Assembly: GCA_026390215.1 (NCBI GenBank)
Contig: JAPLGJ010000232.1
Span: forward strand, 1 to 5,004
Direction of reading: 5' to 3'
DNA from: Caldisericota bacterium
GTDB lineage: Bacteria > Caldisericota > Caldisericia > Cryosericales > Cryosericaceae
DNA: 5,004 nt
Notes under the pieces: model-generated
The model's database searches: none
What the model was told of the DNA's origin: nothing
The model's input: the letters and a program-made list of their open reading frames with translations, nothing else
Program-made: the position numbers and the translations under genes
Shown: positions 4,594 through 5,004 of the stretch, piece by piece
Layout: each line of letters starts with the position of its first letter
How positions within the stretch are numbered: position 1 is the first letter of the stretch

Positions 4594-5004
4594 TCACGCG
4601 TGGATGCCGAACACAGCCTGCACAATGCGGCCGAACGTGTAGGAAGCTGCTGCGGCGCCGAGGCCGGTGACGACCATCTCGCGGATCTTGCGCCGGAACG
4701 CATTGCTGCCAGCTGTCAGCGTGATGATGCTGGCGACTGTGGCAAGAGCAAGCCCTGCGAACAGGACGCTGAGGATCAGCGCCGTGAACGAATTGCGCGC
4801 GAAGAAGTAGGGGAGGACGGGAAACAGCAAGCCAATGATGTATGCAGCGCCCGTGAACAGGGCACTGCGGATCTCGTTCACCGAAGAGTGCTCGGTGAGG
4901 AGCCCGATCATCGCCTCTTTGTTCGATGCCAGTACTGCGGTGACGCCGTCGGTCAGGTCGGCGGGCATCCCGGATTCGATCAGTTTCTTGGCCAGCTCTG
5001 CCTG
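4594..5004 (-). CDS. VIT1/CCC1-family metal transporter, C-terminal 136 residues (start outside the window)
   Basis: The frame is open from the window edge to a TGA at 4594-4596 and encodes the C-terminal part of an integral membrane protein. The first visible residues form a soluble helical stretch (QAELAKKLIESG, then a second helix to about residue 40). Three hydrophobic segments follow at about 46-68, 72-96 and 110-132, with a basic loop FRRKIRE between the last two. The order of soluble helices, SALFTGAAYIIGLLFPVLPYF, a hydrophobic segment, a polar-basic loop and MVVTGLGAAAASYTFGRIV fits the end of VIT1/CCC1 (DUF125) proteins. That family moves Fe2+ or Mn2+ across membranes and usually has five helices. 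The assignment is by pattern, and the metal-binding N-terminal part is not visible. A rubrerythrin-VIT fusion is possible. It overlaps or nearly abuts the acetyltransferase gene behind it. Confidence 0.75.
   Translation of the reverse strand, partial: QAELAKKLIESGMPADLTDGVTAVLASNKEAMIGLLTEHSSVNEIRSALFTGAAYIIGLLFPVLPYFFARNSFTALILSVLFAGLALATVASIITLTAGSNAFRRKIREMVVTGLGAAAASYTFGRIVQAVFGIHA

Noticed and set aside
3791..4642. A 283-codon plus-strand frame
   Set aside because: It is antisense to the clear acetyltransferase gene and begins inside the repeat array. Long open antisense frames are expected at this GC content, and it lacks domain motifs and a ribosome binding site.

Overview
The window is bacterial chromosomal DNA with moderately high GC. 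It carries five protein genes, all on the minus strand, with good Shine-Dalgarno sequences before the four starts that lie inside it. A soluble multi-PAS hybrid histidine kinase beside a VIT/CCC1-type metal transporter suggests a free-living environmental bacterium. I cannot assign a phylum: there is no marker gene, and the small proteins belong to no family I can name.

Layout in transcription order (high to low coordinates). At 4594-5004 is the C-terminal end of a VIT1/CCC1-family membrane protein whose start lies outside the window. Right behind it, at 4016-4573, is a RimJ/RimL-like GNAT acetyltransferase, probably in the same operon. A 504-bp gap (3512-4015) follows. It holds an array of four degenerate ~50-bp repeat units (3780-3975) lying inside a split ATTCCC/GGGAAT palindromic repeat, then a candidate promoter and ~170-nt leader for the next gene. 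At 1031-3511 is an 826-residue cytoplasmic hybrid sensor kinase: three PAS domains, HisKA, HATPase and a C-terminal receiver. A 464-bp gap (567-1030) holds an intact copy of the palindromic repeat, three stem-loops, a 12-bp palindrome and a candidate promoter. Last come two small unrecognised genes that look co-transcribed: a 123-residue protein (195-566) and the first 53 codons of a GTG-start gene that runs off the window (1-159).

The most unusual feature is the ~50-bp repeat family. One group of units forms a free array between genes. A second group (1487-1594) is inserted in frame in the kinase gene and adds 36 low-complexity residues at the turn between the last two beta strands of the ATPase domain, without breaking the frame or removing a catalytic motif. 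Units share a hairpin of the form CCC-GA-NNNN-loop-NNNN-GA-GGG. One stem pair is G:C, T:A or C:G in different units, so the fold rather than the sequence appears to be kept. This resembles in behaviour, though not visibly in sequence, the protein-inserted palindromic elements known from Rickettsia.

Nothing links the genes into one pathway. The kinase carries its own receiver and has no partner regulator in view. The transporter and acetyltransferase share a likely transcript but no evident function.
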